Below are positions 62,056 through 64,000 of a stretch of DNA of 64,000 nt, piece after piece. A program made the translations under genes and the position numbers. A model generated the notes under the pieces. It was given only the letters and a program-made list of their open reading frames with translations. It did no database searches and was not told the origin of the DNA. Each line of letters begins with the position of its first letter. Positions within the stretch are counted from its first letter, which is position 1. Where the stretch lies: the NCBI RefSeq assembly GCF_963662255.1, contig NW_026912141.1, positions 196,001-260,000 on the forward strand, written 5' to 3'. This DNA comes from Cinclus cinclus. Its lineage: Eukaryota; Chordata; Aves; Passeriformes; Cinclidae.

Positions 62056-63434
62056 AAAGCCAGGATCAGCGAGACAGCGTGCTAGGCTCTGTTTCACAGC
62101 ACCTTGGAGAACACGCCCTTGAAGAATGCCGTCTCTGTTCCGCAAAAGCTCTGCCACAGTGAAGGTGGAAGAAGCAGCCTGTGGCCACGGGCAGAGCTGG
62201 TCAACAGCTGCGCCTAACTTTCCCAAGCTGCGAGAGCATTCTCAGCCGAGTTCTGCTTTGACAGAGCTATTGCTGAACTTTTGCAGCCCCGGAGGCTGCT
62301 GAAACCAAGGCTGTGTTCTGCCTCTTCATTCTTGCCTTCCTGTGCTCCAGCGAGAAGTGAAGCTCTGGCACGGCATTCAGCTTTGCCGCCTCTCTGCACG
62401 GAAAGCACTAGACAGAACTAGTGTGCTTCGTGCATGCTCTCTCCTCGCTTTTATGGTCACTGCTCTGCTTTTTGCTTGGCAGCGTTCCAAGGCTCCACGG
62501 CATACCTCTTGCACAGCGAGAGGTGGCCGGCGAGGAATACTTGCTGGCTTAAGTCGTTCCATGCTCAAGGCATTCATCAGAGCAGCACAATGCGGGAAAA
62601 GAGGGGGGAACATTGCAGGACAAATTTCTATGCTGGATCATGATTGTCTGCGAGACAGCTCTCCGCAGCGCGAGTATTTGGCCAGGCTGCAATCAGCGCC
62701 ACGGGAAGCCAATCTGACAAGCGGAGTGCAACGAGCGCGGCGATATGGGGCCACTTGGCAGGTGGCCGAAGAAAGATGGCTGCCCCGCGAATGGGGTGCC
62801 AGAAGGCAAGTTTCAGCAGGGCGTTCCGGGCGAGCTTAATGTGTAGCCGCAGTTGTTCTAGGCGAGATTGTAGCCGAGAAGCTTTCCGTCTCCATTCACG
62901 AGACAAGAAAAGCAGAAAGCAATGGTCTAGAGGGTTGAGAAGAAAAGTGCTCGTAGCGAGCTCGTTGCGGCAGAAGCGAAAGCCAGGAGCAGCGTGCTCG
63001 CTGCGAGAAGTAGACGGCGCTTCGCCTCCTTGGGAAGGAAATCGCGTCTGGGCACGAACGGCAGCCAGCGAAGCTTCAGAACAGCAGGCTGTTCTGCTCA
63101 GCGTACGAGCCTGAAGTGAGTGGCAAGGGCTAAGGGGACAGTGCCAAGGCATCTAGCTTTCCTGCTAGCAATGCCATTTCTACCCTGCTGTGGAAAACAT
63201 TGTCCTTTGCCCTTCTGCTCCGAGAGGCAGAGAGCACCTCGGCAGACGCAGTGCAGAGGGAAAGGACACAGAATCCGAGGGAGCGTGGCGCCGCTTAGGC
63301 GGGCAAAGCAGAAAGGTGCCGCCCGGCACTGGCTTTGACTCCCTGAGCTTCCTTGCTAGGACAGCAGCTGCCGAAAGCTGGCAACTAGGCTGCCAGAGTG
63401 CAGAATGTAGGCGGTCTGGCACGCCTGCTTGCCG
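62056..63434 (+). repeat. Satellite unit 46
   Basis: Haplotype TGT-CC-CCATG-GTAC-GTGAC. Centre as in unit 40, right end as in type A units. Confidence 0.97.
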
Positions 63435-64000
63435 AAAGCCAGGATCAGCGAGACAGCGTGCTAGGCTCTGTTTCACAGCACCTTGGAGAACACGCCCTTG
63501 AAGAATGCCGTCTCTGCTCCGCAAAAGCTCTGCCACAGTGAAGGTGGAAGAAGCAGCCTGTGGCCACGGGCAGAGCTGGTCAACAGCTGCGCCTAACTTT
63601 CCCAAGCTGCGAGAGCATTCTCAGCCGAGTTCTGCTTTGACAGAGCTATTGCTGAACTTTTGCAGTCCCGGAGGCTGCTGAAACCAAGGCTGTGTTCTGC
63701 CTCTTCATTCTTGCCTTCCTGTGCTCCAGCGAGAAGTGAAGCTCTGGCACGGCATTCAGCTTTGCCGCCTCTCTGCACGGAAAGCACTAGACAGAACTAG
63801 TGTGCTTCGTGCATGCTCTCTCCTCGCTTTTATGGTCACTGCTCTGCTTTTTGCTTGGCAGCGTTCCAAGGCTCCACGGCATACCTCTTGCACAGCGAGA
63901 GGTGGCCGGCGAGGAATACTTGCTGGCTTAAGTCGTTCCATGCTCAAGGCATTCATCAGAGCAGCACAATGCGGGAAAAGAGGGGGGAACATTGCAGGAC
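63435..64000 (+). repeat. Satellite unit 47 (partial, first 566 bp)
   Basis: Haplotype begins TGC-TC. The unit is cut by the window edge, so the array continues beyond it. Confidence 0.97.

Larger units (their letters stand above)
1..64000 (+). repeat. Tandem satellite array, 1,379-bp unit, 46.4 copies
   Basis: The same 1,379-bp sequence recurs head to tail across the window with constant spacing; the motif at position 1 recurs at 1380, 2759, 4138 and so on to 63435. No net indel is seen, and differences between units are substitutions only. The unit start used here is arbitrary because the window opens inside the array. To describe each unit I give a haplotype at unit positions [39,76,83]-[232,438]-[608,635,652,722,739]-[775,798,863,949]-[1088,1134,1175,1217,1237]; rarer changes are named separately. 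Long unit, very high identity, single orientation and absence of genes are typical of eukaryotic satellite or macrosatellite DNA that is actively homogenised. The family is not one I recognise. A centromeric, heterochromatic or subtelomeric location is inference only; I see no CENP-B box and no telomeric motif. Confidence 0.98.

Noticed and set aside
1..64000. CRISPR array, rDNA or bacterial mobile-element array
   Set aside because: The unit is far too long for CRISPR and has no spacers. No rRNA sequence and no transposase, integrase or terminal repeat is seen.
1..64000. Assembly artefact made by copying one unit
   Set aside because: Units carry distinct, structured haplotypes, so they are not copies of one read. 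Copy number could still be inexact; read depth would test this.

Overview
The whole 64,000-base window is one uninterrupted tandem array. A 1,379-bp unit repeats head to tail, all in the same orientation, giving 46 complete units and a partial 47th (63435-64000). Neither edge of the array is inside the window. Every unit starts exactly 1,379 bp after the previous one, so there is no net insertion or deletion anywhere. Units differ only by substitutions, roughly 5-13 per pair at the sites I scored, which is about 99% identity or better. No single-copy sequence, recognisable gene, rRNA, tRNA, transposase, reverse transcriptase, LTR, CRISPR array or telomeric repeat interrupts it.

This is the structure of a long-unit satellite or macrosatellite in a eukaryotic chromosome, such as a centromeric, pericentromeric, subtelomeric, sex- or microchromosome heterochromatic block. 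A bacterial, phage or organelle genome would not be expected to hold 64 kb of one gene-free repeat. The unit is about 55% GC in its first 240 bases and has a CpG-rich core. That would fit a vertebrate, possibly a bird or reptile, but I do not recognise the family and this guess is weak.

Within a unit (coordinates of unit 1): positions 1-590 are ordinary-composition sequence with short dyads and a pyrimidine-rich tract ending in an AG. Positions 601-1020 are a CpG-island-like core. Positions 1015-1041 hold a compound palindrome/inverted repeat, and 1061-1379 is the rest. Several open reading frames of 64-174 codons recur in every unit on both strands. They overlap one another heavily, match no family I know, vary at amino-acid-changing sites in neutral proportion, and one is truncated by a stop in two units. 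I treat them as by-products of a stop-poor repeat, not genes.

The interesting signal is the pattern of unit variants. I scored 19 recurrent diagnostic sites plus a dozen rarer ones and wrote a haplotype for every unit. The array is a mosaic of segmental duplications. An approximately 5.5-kb block recurs 12 units away (units 6-10 and 18-22). A five-unit pattern A-B-C-D-E recurs as A-B-C-D-A across units 29-38. Units 2-4 are echoed at 38-40. There are adjacent near-identical pairs (13/14, 16/17, 41/42). Two sites (438 and 863) switch alleles on otherwise identical backgrounds, which suggests short-tract gene conversion. So the array evolves by unequal exchange plus conversion, with patches of partial higher-order structure but no single regular higher-order repeat.
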